A DNA stretch of 64,000 nt, taken from assembly GCF_016755635.1 (NCBI RefSeq), contig NZ_CP051500.1, positions 1,054,001 through 1,118,000 on the forward strand, in the 5' to 3' direction. Origin of the DNA: Helicobacter pylori (GTDB lineage: Bacteria > Campylobacterota > Campylobacteria > Campylobacterales > Helicobacteraceae). Position numbers and translations under genes: made by a program. The notes under the pieces were generated by a model that saw only the letters and a list, made by a program, of their open reading frames with translations, ran no database searches and was not told the DNA's origin. This document shows positions 35,254 to 44,765 of the stretch, piece after piece. Within the stretch, counting starts at the first letter, position 1. Every line of letters begins with the position of its first letter.

Positions 35254-35299
35254 TCCTACACTTTTATTGGTAAATTCAATTAAGAAAGGAGTTTAGAAC

Positions 35300-36523
35300 A
35301 TGCTTGACATATGGATAGATATGATAATTTGTATTTTTTATTTGCTCTTTTTTACGACTCCTTACATTGTAGGCGATATTTTGCAATTGAAATTTATCCG
35401 TCAAAAACTCTGCGAGAAGCCTGTTTTACTCCCACAAAAGGATTATGAAGAAGCGGGAAATTATGCCATTAGGAAAATGCAATTATCCATTATTTCTCAA
35501 ATTTTAGACGGGGTGATCTTTGCTGGTTGGGTCTTTTTTGGTTTGACGCATTTAGAAGATTTGACGCATTATTTAAACCTTTCTGAAACGCTAGGCTACT
35601 TGGTGTTTGCCTTGTTGTTTTTAGCGATTCAAAGCGTTTTAGCTTTACCCATTAGCTACTACACCACCATGCATTTGGATAAGGAATTTGGCTTTTCTAA
35701 GGTGAGCTTGTCGTTGTTTTTTAAGGATTTTTTCAAAGGGTTATCGCTCACTTTAGGCGTGGGATTGTTGTTGATTTACACTCTTATTATGATCATTGAA
35801 CATGTGGAACATTGGGAGATTAGCTCGTTTTTTGTCGTGTTTGTTTTTATGATCTTGGCTAATCTTTTTTACCCTAAAATCGCTCAGCTTTTCAACCAAT
35901 TCACCCCCTTGAATAATAGGGATTTGGAGAGTCAAATTGAGAGCATGATGGATAAGGTGGGTTTTAAATCTGAAGGTATCTTTGTGATGGACGCTAGCAA
36001 GAGGGATGGGCGTTTGAATGCGTATTTTGGAGGCTTGGGCAAAAACAAGCGGGTGGTGTTGTTTGACACTTTGATCTCTAAAGTTGGGACAGAAGGGCTT
36101 TTAGCCATTTTAGGGCATGAATTAGGGCATTTTAAAAATAAGGATTTGTTGAAAAGTTTAGGGATTATGGGAGGCTTGCTCGCTCTTGTTTTTGCTCTGA
36201 TCGCTCATTTGCCACCATTGGTTTTTGAAGGCTTTAATGTCTCGCAAACGCCAGCGAGTTTGATTGCGATTTTACTCTTATTTTTGCCGGTGTTTTCCTT
36301 TTACGCCATGCCTTTGATCGGGTTTTTTAGCCGAAAGAACGAATACAATGCGGACAAGTTTGGGGCGAGCTTAAGCTCTAAAGAGGTTTTAGCCAAAGCG
36401 TTAGTGTCCATTGTGAGTGAAAATAAAGCGTTCCCCTATTCGCACCCTTTTTATGTTTTCTTGCATTTCACGCACCCGCCGCTATTAGAACGCCTAAAAG
36501 CTTTGGATTATGAAATTGAATGA
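35300..36523 (+). CDS. M48-family (Ste24/HtpX-like) membrane metalloprotease
   Basis: This integral membrane zinc protease of 407 residues is of the CAAX-protease-1 (Ste24) type. Several membrane helices flank the HExxH site in AILGHELGHFKNKD (near residue 277), with the third ligand Glu in RKNEYNADKFGA. The C-terminal HPFYVFLHFTHPPLLERL block is characteristic of the family. Bacteria have no prenylated CAAX proteins, so a role in membrane protein quality control is inferred. AAAGGAG precedes the ATG. The stop overlaps prmC (ATGA). It corresponds to HP0382 by recall. Confidence 0.9.
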   Translation: MLDIWIDMIICIFYLLFFTTPYIVGDILQLKFIRQKLCEKPVLLPQKDYEEAGNYAIRKMQLSIISQILDGVIFAGWVFFGLTHLEDLTHYLNLSETLGYLVFALLFLAIQSVLALPISYYTTMHLDKEFGFSKVSLSLFFKDFFKGLSLTLGVGLLLIYTLIMIIEHVEHWEISSFFVVFVFMILANLFYPKIAQLFNQFTPLNNRDLESQIESMMDKVGFKSEGIFVMDASKRDGRLNAYFGGLGKNKRVVLFDTLISKVGTEGLLAILGHELGHFKNKDLLKSLGIMGGLLALVFALIAHLPPLVFEGFNVSQTPASLIAILLLFLPVFSFYAMPLIGFFSRKNEYNADKFGASLSSKEVLAKALVSIVSENKAFPYSHPFYVFLHFTHPPLLERLKALDYEIE

Positions 36524-37344
36524 CCCTTTCACAAGCCCTAAACAAAGCCAAAAAAGGATTATCTCAAAAAGGTTTTAGGGGGGGATTAGAGTCTGAAATT
36601 TTATTAGGCTTTGTCTTGCAAAAAGAAAGGGTTTTTTTGCACACGCATGCCTATTTAGAGCTAAACCACGAAGAAGAGGTGCGTTTTTTTGAATTGGTAG
36701 GAAAGCGATTGAATGACTGCCCCATAGAGTATTTATTAGAAAGCTGTGATTTTTACGGGCGTTCTTTTTTTGTGAATGAGCATGTTTTAATCCCACGGCC
36801 TGAAACGGAGATTTTGGTCCAAAAAGCCCTTGATATTATTTCTCAATACCATTTAAAAGAAATAGGCGAAATCGGCATAGGGAGCGGATGCGTGTCGGTG
36901 AGTTTGGCTTTAGAAAACCCTAAACTTTCCATTCATGCGAGCGATATTTCACCAAAAGCTTTAGAAGTGGCGTCCAAAAATATTGAACGCTTTAATTTAA
37001 AAGAGCGTGTTTGTTTAAAACAAACGCGCCTTTGGGATCGCATGCCAACGATAGAAATGCTTGTCTCTAACCCGCCTTATATCGCTAAAGGTTATCCTTT
37101 GGAAAAATCCGTCCTCAAAGAACCGCACGAAGCCCTTTTTGGGGGGGTTAAAGGCGATGAAATCTTAAAAGAAATCGTTTTTTTAGCCGCTGAGTTAAAA
37201 ATCCCTTTTTTGGTTTGTGAAATGGGGTATGACCAATTGAAAAGCTTGAAAGAATGCTTGGAATTTTGCGGTTATGATGCAGAGTTTTACAAGGATTTGA
37301 GCGGCTTTGATAGAGGGTTTATAGGCGTTTTAAAAAGTTTTTAA
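36520..37344 (+). CDS. prmC: Release-factor glutamine methyltransferase
   Basis: PrmC (HemK) methylates the GGQ glutamine of release factors. It has 274 residues, with a helical N-terminal domain, motif I IGEIGIGSGCVSVSLA, and the substrate-glutamine pocket motif VSNPPYI. The ATG overlaps the protease stop by 4 nt, so it is translationally coupled. Two G7 tracts lie in the gene, but the frame is intact. Confidence 0.93.
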   Translation: MTLSQALNKAKKGLSQKGFRGGLESEILLGFVLQKERVFLHTHAYLELNHEEEVRFFELVGKRLNDCPIEYLLESCDFYGRSFFVNEHVLIPRPETEILVQKALDIISQYHLKEIGEIGIGSGCVSVSLALENPKLSIHASDISPKALEVASKNIERFNLKERVCLKQTRLWDRMPTIEMLVSNPPYIAKGYPLEKSVLKEPHEALFGGVKGDEILKEIVFLAAELKIPFLVCEMGYDQLKSLKECLEFCGYDAEFYKDLSGFDRGFIGVLKSF

Positions 37345-37415
37345 GATAAAGTTAAAACTTAATTACCCTTTTGGTGTTACAATAAAAACACTTAAAACAA
37401 TAAAGGATGCCACTC

Positions 37416-38762
37416 ATGTATGTTGAAAAAATTCTCCAATCTTTACAGAAAAAATACCCTTATCAAAAAGAGTTCCATCAAGCCGTCTATGAAGCTATCA
37501 CTTCGTTAAAACCCCTTTTAGACAGCGATAAAAGCTATGAAAAGCATGCAATATTAGAGCGTTTGATTGAGCCTGAAAGGGAGATTTTTTTTAGGGTGTG
37601 TTGGCTAGATGATAACCATCAAATCCAAGTCAATCGGGGGTGTAGGGTTGAATTCAATTCAGCTATTGGCCCTTATAAGGGGGGCTTGAGATTCCACCCT
37701 AGCGTGAATGAAAGCGTGATCAAGTTTTTAGGCTTTGAGCAAGTGTTGAAAAATTCGCTCACCACTTTGGCTATGGGGGGTGCTAAGGGGGGGAGCGATT
37801 TTGACCCTAAAGGGAAGAGCGAGCATGAGATCATGCGTTTTTGCCAGGCGTTCATGAATGAATTATACCGCCATATTGGAGCCACAACTGATGTGCCAGC
37901 TGGGGATATTGGAGTGGGCGAAAGAGAGATTGGCTATCTGTTTGGGCAATATAAAAAATTAGTCAATCGTTTTGAGGGCGTATTGACCGGTAAGGGGCTA
38001 ACTTATGGGGGGAGTTTGTGCAGAAAAGAAGCTACCGGCTATGGGTGCGTGTATTTTGCGGAAGAAATGTTACAAGAAAGGAACAGCTCTTTAGAGGGTA
38101 AGGTTTGCAGCGTTTCTGGGAGCGGTAATGTCGCAATTTACACCATTGAAAAATTGCTTCAAATAGGAGCCAAACCGGTAACGGCGAGCGATTCTAATGG
38201 CATGATTTATGATAAAGACGGCATTGATTTAGAGCTTTTGAAAGAGATTAAAGAAGCGCGTCGTGGGAGGATCAAAGAATATGCCCTACAAAAACCAAGT
38301 GCGAAATACACCCCCACAGAAAATTACCCCAAAGGAGGGAATGCCGTATGGCATGTGCCTTGTTTTGCGGCTTTTCCTAGCGCGACTGAGAATGAATTGA
38401 GCGTTTTAGACGCTAAAACCCTCCTTTCTAATGGGTGTAAATGCGTGGCTGAAGGGGCGAACATGCCCTCAAGCAATGAAGCGATTGAATTGTTTTTACA
38501 GGCTAAGATTTCTTATGGCATAGGCAAGGCGGCTAATGCTGGGGGGGTGAGCGTGAGCGGCTTGGAAATGGCGCAAAATGCGAGCATGCACCCTTGGAGC
38601 TTTGAAGTGGTGGATGCGAAATTGCACCACATCATGAAAGAAATTTATAAGAATGTTTCTCAAACCGCTAAAGAGTTTAAAGACCCTACTAATTTTGTTT
38701 TAGGGGCTAATATCGCTGGTTTTAGAAAAGTAGCGTCGGCGATGATAGCGCAAGGGGTTTGA
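37416..38762 (+). CDS. gdhA: NADP-type glutamate dehydrogenase
   Basis: This enzyme interconverts 2-oxoglutarate plus ammonia and glutamate; H. pylori uses it for ammonium assimilation. I chose the ATG at 37416, with AAAGGA 8 nt upstream, giving 448 residues; an in-frame ATG at 37407 overlaps the ribosome-binding site. The catalytic Lys motif is KGGLRFHP, followed by MGGAKGGSDFDPKG. The dinucleotide motif is SGSGNVAIY. It converges with futA, 14 nt apart, and a weak GGTTT/AAACC hairpin lies between them. Confidence 0.95.
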   Translation: MYVEKILQSLQKKYPYQKEFHQAVYEAITSLKPLLDSDKSYEKHAILERLIEPEREIFFRVCWLDDNHQIQVNRGCRVEFNSAIGPYKGGLRFHPSVNESVIKFLGFEQVLKNSLTTLAMGGAKGGSDFDPKGKSEHEIMRFCQAFMNELYRHIGATTDVPAGDIGVGEREIGYLFGQYKKLVNRFEGVLTGKGLTYGGSLCRKEATGYGCVYFAEEMLQERNSSLEGKVCSVSGSGNVAIYTIEKLLQIGAKPVTASDSNGMIYDKDGIDLELLKEIKEARRGRIKEYALQKPSAKYTPTENYPKGGNAVWHVPCFAAFPSATENELSVLDAKTLLSNGCKCVAEGANMPSSNEAIELFLQAKISYGIGKAANAGGVSVSGLEMAQNASMHPWSFEVVDAKLHHIMKEIYKNVSQTAKEFKDPTNFVLGANIAGFRKVASAMIAQGV

Positions 38763-38776
38763 TTGGTTTTACAAAC

Positions 38777-40129
38777 CTATTTTCTAACCCACTTCCTTAT
38801 GGTGCATAGCAAAGGTAAGGATTTTTGATAAGCTTTGCGATAGATTTTAAAAGAGGTGTTTTGGGATAGCTCCAATAAAGGGGTAGCCTTTGATAAAAGG
38901 TGCTCATGATCTCTTCTCAAATTATCATGATCTCTTCTCAAATTATCATAATTAACCCTCAAATTATCATAATTAACCCTCAAATTATCATAATTAACCC
39001 TCAAATTATCATAATTAACTCTCAAATCATCAATGGAAACTAACGGCTCATTCAAATCACGATGAAGAGCATCATAAGAACGGGCATCGCAATGATAAAT
39101 CGTATCGTTTTCTAAAATCGTTTTAAAAAAATCTAGGATTTTTTTAAAACTCAAATCTTGGTAAAAGTAAGCTTTCCCATCAATTTCATTTAAAGGGTTT
39201 TCATAGAGCATGTCTAAATAGGCGTTTGGGTGCGTGTGCAAGTATCTAATATAATCAATCGCTTCATCAAAATCTTTAAAATCACAAACATTCACAAAAC
39301 TTTTAGGGTTAAAATCTTTCGCCACACTGGGACTCCCCCAATAAATAGGAATGGTATGGCTAAAATACGCATCAAGGATTTTTTCGGTTACATAGCCATA
39401 GCCTTGTGAGTTTTCAAAACAGAGGTTGAACTTGTATTGGCTTAAAAATTCGTTTTTGTTTTTGACATTATAGCCTAGAGTGTTTTTCACGCTCCCTCCC
39501 CCAGCCACTGGCTCAATAGAATTTAAAGCCTCATAGAAAGCGTTCCTTATAGGGGCGTTAGGGTTGCTCGCGACAAAGCTCGCAAACCCTCTTTTCAAAG
39601 GATCGCTCTCATTATTCACTACTGCGCATAAATGGGGGTGTTTTTCTTTAAAATGATGGGAGGGTTTTTTTAAAGCATAAAGGCTGTTATCTTTGAGTTT
39701 GTAGGGTGCGGTGGTGTCATTCACGCTCTCGGCTTTATGGTGTAGCCTATCATAATACAAAGGCATTCTCAAATAACGATCGTTGAAATTTAATTCATCA
39801 AAGCCTATGGCGTAATCAAAGAGGTTGAAATTAGGGACTTCATTTTCACCGGTATAAAACACTCTTTTAGTGTTTTGATAGGATAAAATCTTTCTGGCTG
39901 ATCCAAGGGGATTGCTAAAAACTAGATCTGAGGGTTTGTTGGGGTTGCTGTGCAGAATGATTTTATAGCGTTGTTTTAGGATGACATGCAAAATGAAGTC
40001 TCTAAATCCTTTTTTTTCGCTATTCTTTAAGGGCCACCAATTGGCTAGGGCTATATTTAATGGGGGCTTATGGGTTGTTTCATCTAAATGGGTGCTGTCT
40101 ATATAAGCGTCTAATAGGGGTTGGAACAT
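38777..40129 (-). CDS. futA: Alpha-1,3-fucosyltransferase (Lewis antigen synthesis)
   Basis: This enzyme transfers fucose from GDP-fucose onto the LPS O-antigen to build Lewis x/y mimicry. It has 450 residues. The catalytic family-10 domain includes the donor region NLCFENSQGYGYVTEKILDAY. Six C-terminal heptads (consensus DNLRVNY or DNLRRDH) precede a basic amphipathic tail ending TIRKWVRK that anchors it to the membrane. The gene is in frame. The 5' cytosine tract is only C5 and the A tract is A8, so the ON state looks rather stable. It is 9 nt downstream of ccsBA. It corresponds to HP0379 by recall. Confidence 0.92.
   Translation of the reverse strand: MFQPLLDAYIDSTHLDETTHKPPLNIALANWWPLKNSEKKGFRDFILHVILKQRYKIILHSNPNKPSDLVFSNPLGSARKILSYQNTKRVFYTGENEVPNFNLFDYAIGFDELNFNDRYLRMPLYYDRLHHKAESVNDTTAPYKLKDNSLYALKKPSHHFKEKHPHLCAVVNNESDPLKRGFASFVASNPNAPIRNAFYEALNSIEPVAGGGSVKNTLGYNVKNKNEFLSQYKFNLCFENSQGYGYVTEKILDAYFSHTIPIYWGSPSVAKDFNPKSFVNVCDFKDFDEAIDYIRYLHTHPNAYLDMLYENPLNEIDGKAYFYQDLSFKKILDFFKTILENDTIYHCDARSYDALHRDLNEPLVSIDDLRVNYDNLRVNYDNLRVNYDNLRVNYDNLRRDHDNLRRDHEHLLSKATPLLELSQNTSFKIYRKAYQKSLPLLCTIRKWVRK
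38905..39030 (-). repeat. Six 21-bp repeats encoding the futA heptads
   Basis: Six tandem 21-bp units encode one DDLRVNY, three DNLRVNY and two DNLRRDH heptads. Copy number is known to vary between strains and affects dimerisation and preferred acceptor length. Confidence 0.9.
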
Positions 40130-40138
40130 GGTTATCCT

Positions 40139-42949
40139 TTAAATTAATTTAGGCAAACTCAAATGGCGTTTGAAAGACGCCAAGATCACGAGAGCAAAAG
40201 GTATCGCTACCAAGAAGTATAAGAAAGTGGGGATAGGCAAGGGATCGCCTGCGGCATAGCTGTGCAAGCCAGAAAGGTAGTAATTCACGCCAAAATAAGT
40301 CATTAAAACCGAATAAAACCCTAAAACGCTGCTGCTCGCTAAAATAAAGGGCCAATTTTGAGAGCCTAAAAAACGCAAATGCAAGATTAAAGCATAGACG
40401 CAAATAGAAATCAACGCCCAAGTTTCTTTAGGGTCCCACCCCCAATAGCGCCCCCAAGATTCATTCGCCCACACCCCGCCTAAGAAATTCCCGGCTGTGA
40501 GCATGAACAGGCCTAAAATCATGCTCATTTCATTGATAGCGCTAATGGAGAGAATGGTTTTGTCCAAATTGAAACGCCCTTGTTTGCGCAAAATAAACAA
40601 AACCAAGCTTAAAATCCCTAGCACAAAACACAAGCCCAAAAAGCCATAACTAGCGGTGATGACAGAAACATGGATATTGAGCCAATAGGATTTTAACACC
40701 GGCACTAAATGGCCAATTTGAGGGTCCATAAAGCCTAAATGGGCCACAAAGAGCGCGATACCGGCTAAAAAGCTAGAGGCCGATAGCGCAAGTTTGGAGC
40801 GTAAAACAAACCCTGCGATGACAGAAGCCCATGCAATATAAAGCATGGACTCATAAGCGTTGCTCCAAGGCGAATGCCCGCTCACATACCAGCGCAAAAC
40901 AAGCCCCATAGAATGAGCGAGCACGCAAAGCAAAATAGCAATATAAAGGATTTTAGTGAGCCAAATATTTGGAATCGTGTTTTTAACAAGAGAGCTGATC
41001 ACAACGATAAAAAGCAATAACCCTAAAAGGATATAAGGCAAAGTCAAGCTGTTAAAAAAATTGGTGTGGTTTAAAAAAATTTCAGAATCCACTTTAGAAG
41101 AGGGTAAATAGAGATTTTTGGCATGCTCTTGTTGGTAAATGCTTAAATCTTTTAGGGTTTTTTCTACTTTATCCCATTGATTGGTTTTTAAAGCGTCATC
41201 AAACCCGCTAAAAATATTTTTTAAAAACTCCGTTGCCACGCTTGAAATTTCTTTATTAGGGCTGTTGATCGCTTCAATGGGCGAGAGCCAAGCGGTGGTT
41301 TTATCGCTAGGGAAAATGCGTAAAAATTGAGCGCTAAAAAGCGTATAGACTAAGTTGATTCGTTCATCTACTTTTAAGACATCTTTATCCAACTCGTTGC
41401 GCGCGTTGGGGGATTTTTGATTGACTTCTTCAACCAAATTTTTTAATTTATACCCACGGCTATCAAACGCATCTCTAAAAGCGATACGGCTTTCATCTAA
41501 AGGCGTGCCGATAAGCTTTCTTAAGGCTTTATTAGAAGTGTAAATCATTTTAACGCTGCGCCAATCATTGGGGAAAAACATGATCCCTAAAAGCACCTGC
41601 ATGGCGTTTAACCCTTGAAAATCATCTTTCCTTAAAATCTTATGGATATACTCAATGCTAATGGTGTCAAGAGGTTTGATACGCCCGTCAAAATCCTGGA
41701 CTTGAAGCCTTTGAAAGGCTTTTAAGTGGTCTTTGGAATACTCTCTTAAATGTTTCAAACGCTCTAAAATCGCGCTTTTAGAATCTTCTTTATTAGCGGG
41801 ATTTTCTACATTTTGTCGTTCTATTTGAGCGCTTTTGCCCCCATGCATGTCAATTGGAGTCTCAGTGGCGAACGAAGAAGTAAAAGGGCTGATTAAAATT
41901 AAAGCGAGCAAGAAACTAGCAATTTGTTGGGATTTTAAAAAGCGTGAAAGCTTTAAAAAGCGCCCGTTCTTATCCAAAAGCAACCACAAAGCCCCCAAAA
42001 TAAGCATCGCATACCCTAAATAAGTGGGGATTTTACCCGGGTCTTTATTGACAGAAAGGATCGTTCCTTTTTCATCCGTGTCATAGGAAGATTGGAAAAA
42101 GCGATAGCCTTCATAATCCAAAACATGGTTCATAAAAATCCTATAAGGTTTGATCAAGGTGTTATCCAATTTCAAAACTTCCACTTCTGAAGCGTAAGAT
42201 GAAGGGCTCATAGAGCCAGCGTAGCGTTCTAATTCAAAACGATTCAGTTTGATTTGAAAGGGCAATTCAATGTAAGCGGATCCAAAACTTAAAGAGAGCT
42301 TGTCGTCTTTAAACATTTCGCTTTCTTCTATGCCTTCATTCCTGTTGGTTTTGATGAGGTTGAATTTGCGGCTCACGCCGTTATAAGTCGCTTTTAGCAC
42401 TAAAATAGCAGCGTCATCTTTTTTAATGGCGTTTTGCTTGTAAATCTCTAAGGGTTCTAAAAATAAAGGCTTGTGATCTAAAGTGGCATGAATGGGATTT
42501 AATCGTTTGGAATAATAAAAGCTAAAAGGCGTTTTTAAAGAAAGTTTAGTGGTGTCATTAAGAGTGATGTTAAGGTAAGTGTCCGCGCTTTCAAAAGAGC
42601 TTTGTGCGCTATTTTCTCGCACATGCATAAGCCCTTCTGTGCCAAAAAAACGCGTGATAGCTGCCCCTAAAATGATTAAAATCAAGGAGCTATGGAAAAA
42701 AAGGCTTGCGTATCTTTTGCGCTCTAAGGCTTTGGAATTGATGAATGTGCCTATTAAAACCACCAATAAATACGCATGCAAGAAATTAAACCAAGGGGTG
42801 TTATACACAATCGCCTTACTCGCGCTCGTGCCGTAATCGTTTTCTATAAAAGTGGCTATCGCGCACGCTAAGGCATAGAACGCCATTAAAGGGATAGCGA
42901 CCCAAAAAGAAGCCAGCAAAAAAGAAAGCAGGCTTTTGAGATTCTTCAT
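40139..42949 (-). CDS. ccsBA: System II cytochrome c synthase, fused CcsB-CcsA
   Basis: This fused protein (936 residues) exports haem and ligates it to apocytochrome c in the periplasm. The N-terminal CcsB/ResB part has four membrane helices and a large periplasmic domain. The C-terminal CcsA/ResC part has six or more helices and the haem-handling WWD motif (NESWGRYWGWDPKETWALI, near residue 840), with flanking histidines. The natural fusion is typical of Helicobacter. AGGAAAG precedes the ATG. It lies 9 nt after the thioredoxin-like lipoprotein gene. It corresponds to HP0378 by recall. Confidence 0.95.
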   Translation of the reverse strand: MKNLKSLLSFLLASFWVAIPLMAFYALACAIATFIENDYGTSASKAIVYNTPWFNFLHAYLLVVLIGTFINSKALERKRYASLFFHSSLILIILGAAITRFFGTEGLMHVRENSAQSSFESADTYLNITLNDTTKLSLKTPFSFYYSKRLNPIHATLDHKPLFLEPLEIYKQNAIKKDDAAILVLKATYNGVSRKFNLIKTNRNEGIEESEMFKDDKLSLSFGSAYIELPFQIKLNRFELERYAGSMSPSSYASEVEVLKLDNTLIKPYRIFMNHVLDYEGYRFFQSSYDTDEKGTILSVNKDPGKIPTYLGYAMLILGALWLLLDKNGRFLKLSRFLKSQQIASFLLALILISPFTSSFATETPIDMHGGKSAQIERQNVENPANKEDSKSAILERLKHLREYSKDHLKAFQRLQVQDFDGRIKPLDTISIEYIHKILRKDDFQGLNAMQVLLGIMFFPNDWRSVKMIYTSNKALRKLIGTPLDESRIAFRDAFDSRGYKLKNLVEEVNQKSPNARNELDKDVLKVDERINLVYTLFSAQFLRIFPSDKTTAWLSPIEAINSPNKEISSVATEFLKNIFSGFDDALKTNQWDKVEKTLKDLSIYQQEHAKNLYLPSSKVDSEIFLNHTNFFNSLTLPYILLGLLLFIVVISSLVKNTIPNIWLTKILYIAILLCVLAHSMGLVLRWYVSGHSPWSNAYESMLYIAWASVIAGFVLRSKLALSASSFLAGIALFVAHLGFMDPQIGHLVPVLKSYWLNIHVSVITASYGFLGLCFVLGILSLVLFILRKQGRFNLDKTILSISAINEMSMILGLFMLTAGNFLGGVWANESWGRYWGWDPKETWALISICVYALILHLRFLGSQNWPFILASSSVLGFYSVLMTYFGVNYYLSGLHSYAAGDPLPIPTFLYFLVAIPFALVILASFKRHLSLPKLI

Positions 42950-42958
42950 TAGACTTTC

Positions 42959-43630
42959 CTAGTTAGACTTGCTTTTAGAAAGGTTGGTTTTATACTTGAT
43001 GTAAGCCTTTAATTTTTTGATGAAATCCTCATCGTTTTTTGTGTCTTGATACTTCCCATCGCCGATAAATTCCAACACCGCTAAAAATTGCGTAGAGGGC
43101 ATATAGCCGGGCAATTCATAGATGGTTTTGCCGGTTTTATCGGATAAAATAATCGTAGGGGTGGTTTGGACGGCATAAATTTGTGCTAATTCTTCTGTGG
43201 ACATTTTGATTTCTTTTTCATCATTTTTATCCTTATCGCCGACTTTAAAATTATGCTCTTTAGAGTAGCTGATATTGACATAGTAAGCGCTAAAATGATC
43301 TTTAACATAGTCGTGCAACTCTTTGACATTTTTGAGATCTTTTTTAAGCCTTTCACAATAGTGGCAACCATTACGGCCAAACACTAAAAGCATGTATTTA
43401 TCGTTAGGGCTAATGGACTTATTGTCTGAAAAAATATCTTCTAAACCGGCATAACTCTTTTTGTCTATGTTGTCTCGCTCATCATTTAATTCTTTGGAGC
43501 TTTGAGAGCCGGAGCTTAAAAGATTTTCATCTAATTTGTCCTTATTGCTAGACTTGCAAGCGCTTAAAAACAGCGAAATCAACAGCAAAACGCTTAAAAA
43601 TTTCTTGGAAACATAAGAGAGTGAAAACAT
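42959..43630 (-). CDS. Thioredoxin-fold lipoprotein for cytochrome c maturation
   Basis: This 223-residue protein begins with a lipoprotein signal ending LSAC (lipobox). After a polar linker it has a thioredoxin fold with active site GCHYCERL near residue 98 and the cis-Pro segment QTTPTIIL. It is annotated as DsbC/CcmG-like in H. pylori. Being directly upstream of ccsBA, it probably keeps apocytochrome CXXCH cysteines reduced (inference supported by family knowledge). It corresponds to HP0377 by recall. Confidence 0.88.
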   Translation of the reverse strand: MFSLSYVSKKFLSVLLLISLFLSACKSSNKDKLDENLLSSGSQSSKELNDERDNIDKKSYAGLEDIFSDNKSISPNDKYMLLVFGRNGCHYCERLKKDLKNVKELHDYVKDHFSAYYVNISYSKEHNFKVGDKDKNDEKEIKMSTEELAQIYAVQTTPTIILSDKTGKTIYELPGYMPSTQFLAVLEFIGDGKYQDTKNDEDFIKKLKAYIKYKTNLSKSKSN

Positions 43631-43702
43631 GTAATAACCTTTATTTTTTAATAGATTTGAAAACTTGGTATTTTACTATAATAGTCGCTTTTTATGCAAA
43701 TT

Positions 43703-44710
43703 TCACTCACTTTTAAGGTTATTCACTAATTCAATGATAAATTTTGCAAACTCTATGGAATCGTTTAAGCATGGGCAAACCAAATACTCTTTAACCGCCA
43801 AGCGCTCTGCCATCAAGCGGTATTGCATGTCTAGTTCATAGAGCGTTTCAGAATTATCAATCGTGAAAGCCAAAGGATAGATGATAATATGAGATTTGCG
43901 GTGCTTTTCTATCAATTCTTCAGTGCTTGGCTCTAGCCATTTCATAGGCCCTAGCTTGGATTGGTAAGAGAGTAAAACTTCTTTAAAAGGGATATTTTTT
44001 TGTTGCACCAACTCTTTTAACAAATTCACATGGTGTTCGCATTCTTGCTGGTAAGTATCGCCGGCATCAATAACGCTTTTAGGTAAGCCATGGACAGAAA
44101 AGATTAAGACAAAATCCTGGCTTTTGCGGTTGTTTAGGGCGCTTAAAATCGTGTTTAAAATGATTTCATTAAGCTTTTTGCTGGCATAAAAACGCTCTAT
44201 TACCCGCACCCTAGGGCGGAAAGTTTCTAAAGCTTTTAGGGCATTAAAAGCGTCATTGAAACTAGAAAGGGTGGTGGTGCTAGAATATTGCGGATACATG
44301 GAAAAAAACACCAGGCTTTCTATTTCTTTTAAGGCTAAATCTTGCAAGACCATAGACGCATAAGGGGGGGTATAACGCATCGCATAAGTGTAAAAGCGAG
44401 AAGGATCCAATTCATTCAAACGCTCTGTAAGGGCGAATGTGATAGGCGTTAAAGGGGATTTGCCTCCCAATTTTTCATAGATTTTTTTGGATTTTTCTAT
44501 GCGGCTATTGACGATCATTTTACCCACCATTTTACGCATAAAATTATTTTTAATGGTAAGGATAAAGGGGTCATCAAACATGTTTTTTAAAAACACCCCC
44601 ACTTCATAAAGGCTATTAGGCCCTCCCATATTCAAAAGAATGACCGCTTCTTTAGGGGATTTTGTAGCGTTATTTTCTAAATTATTAAGCTTTTCATTGA
44701 TTAAATTCAT
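43703..44710 (-). CDS. hemH: Ferrochelatase
   Basis: This enzyme inserts Fe2+ into protoporphyrin IX, the final step of haem synthesis. The 335 residues include the catalytic His in [13 protein letters not shown] and the acidic metal-path residues near [10 protein letters not shown]. The N-terminal [10 protein letters not shown] is typical. It is the first gene of the leftward group hemH, thioredoxin lipoprotein, ccsBA, futA, which links haem supply to cytochrome c assembly. Confidence 0.95.
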   Translation of the reverse strand: MNLINEKLNNLENNATKSPKEAVILLNMGGPNSLYEVGVFLKNMFDDPFILTIKNNFMRKMVGKMIVNSRIEKSKKIYEKLGGKSPLTPITFALTERLNELDPSRFYTYAMRYTPPYASMVLQDLALKEIESLVFFSMYPQYSSTTTLSSFNDAFNALKALETFRPRVRVIERFYASKKLNEIILNTILSALNNRKSQDFVLIFSVHGLPKSVIDAGDTYQQECEHHVNLLKELVQQKNIPFKEVLLSYQSKLGPMKWLEPSTEELIEKHRKSHIIIYPLAFTIDNSETLYELDMQYRLMAERLAVKEYLVCPCLNDSIEFAKFIIELVNNLKSE

Positions 44711-44765
44711 TGGTGCATGCTAAAATAAAACGATTAATAAAAAACAAATCGTTAGAAAGAAGTTA

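Noticed and set aside
36575-37146. G7 tracts in prmC (also in accC near 49708 and gdhA near 38549) as phase-variation switches
   Set aside because: Seven bases is short for H. pylori switches, all frames are intact, and the genes are housekeeping.
38905-39030. CRISPR-like array
   Set aside because: The 21-bp units are contiguous without spacers and encode in-frame FutA heptads.
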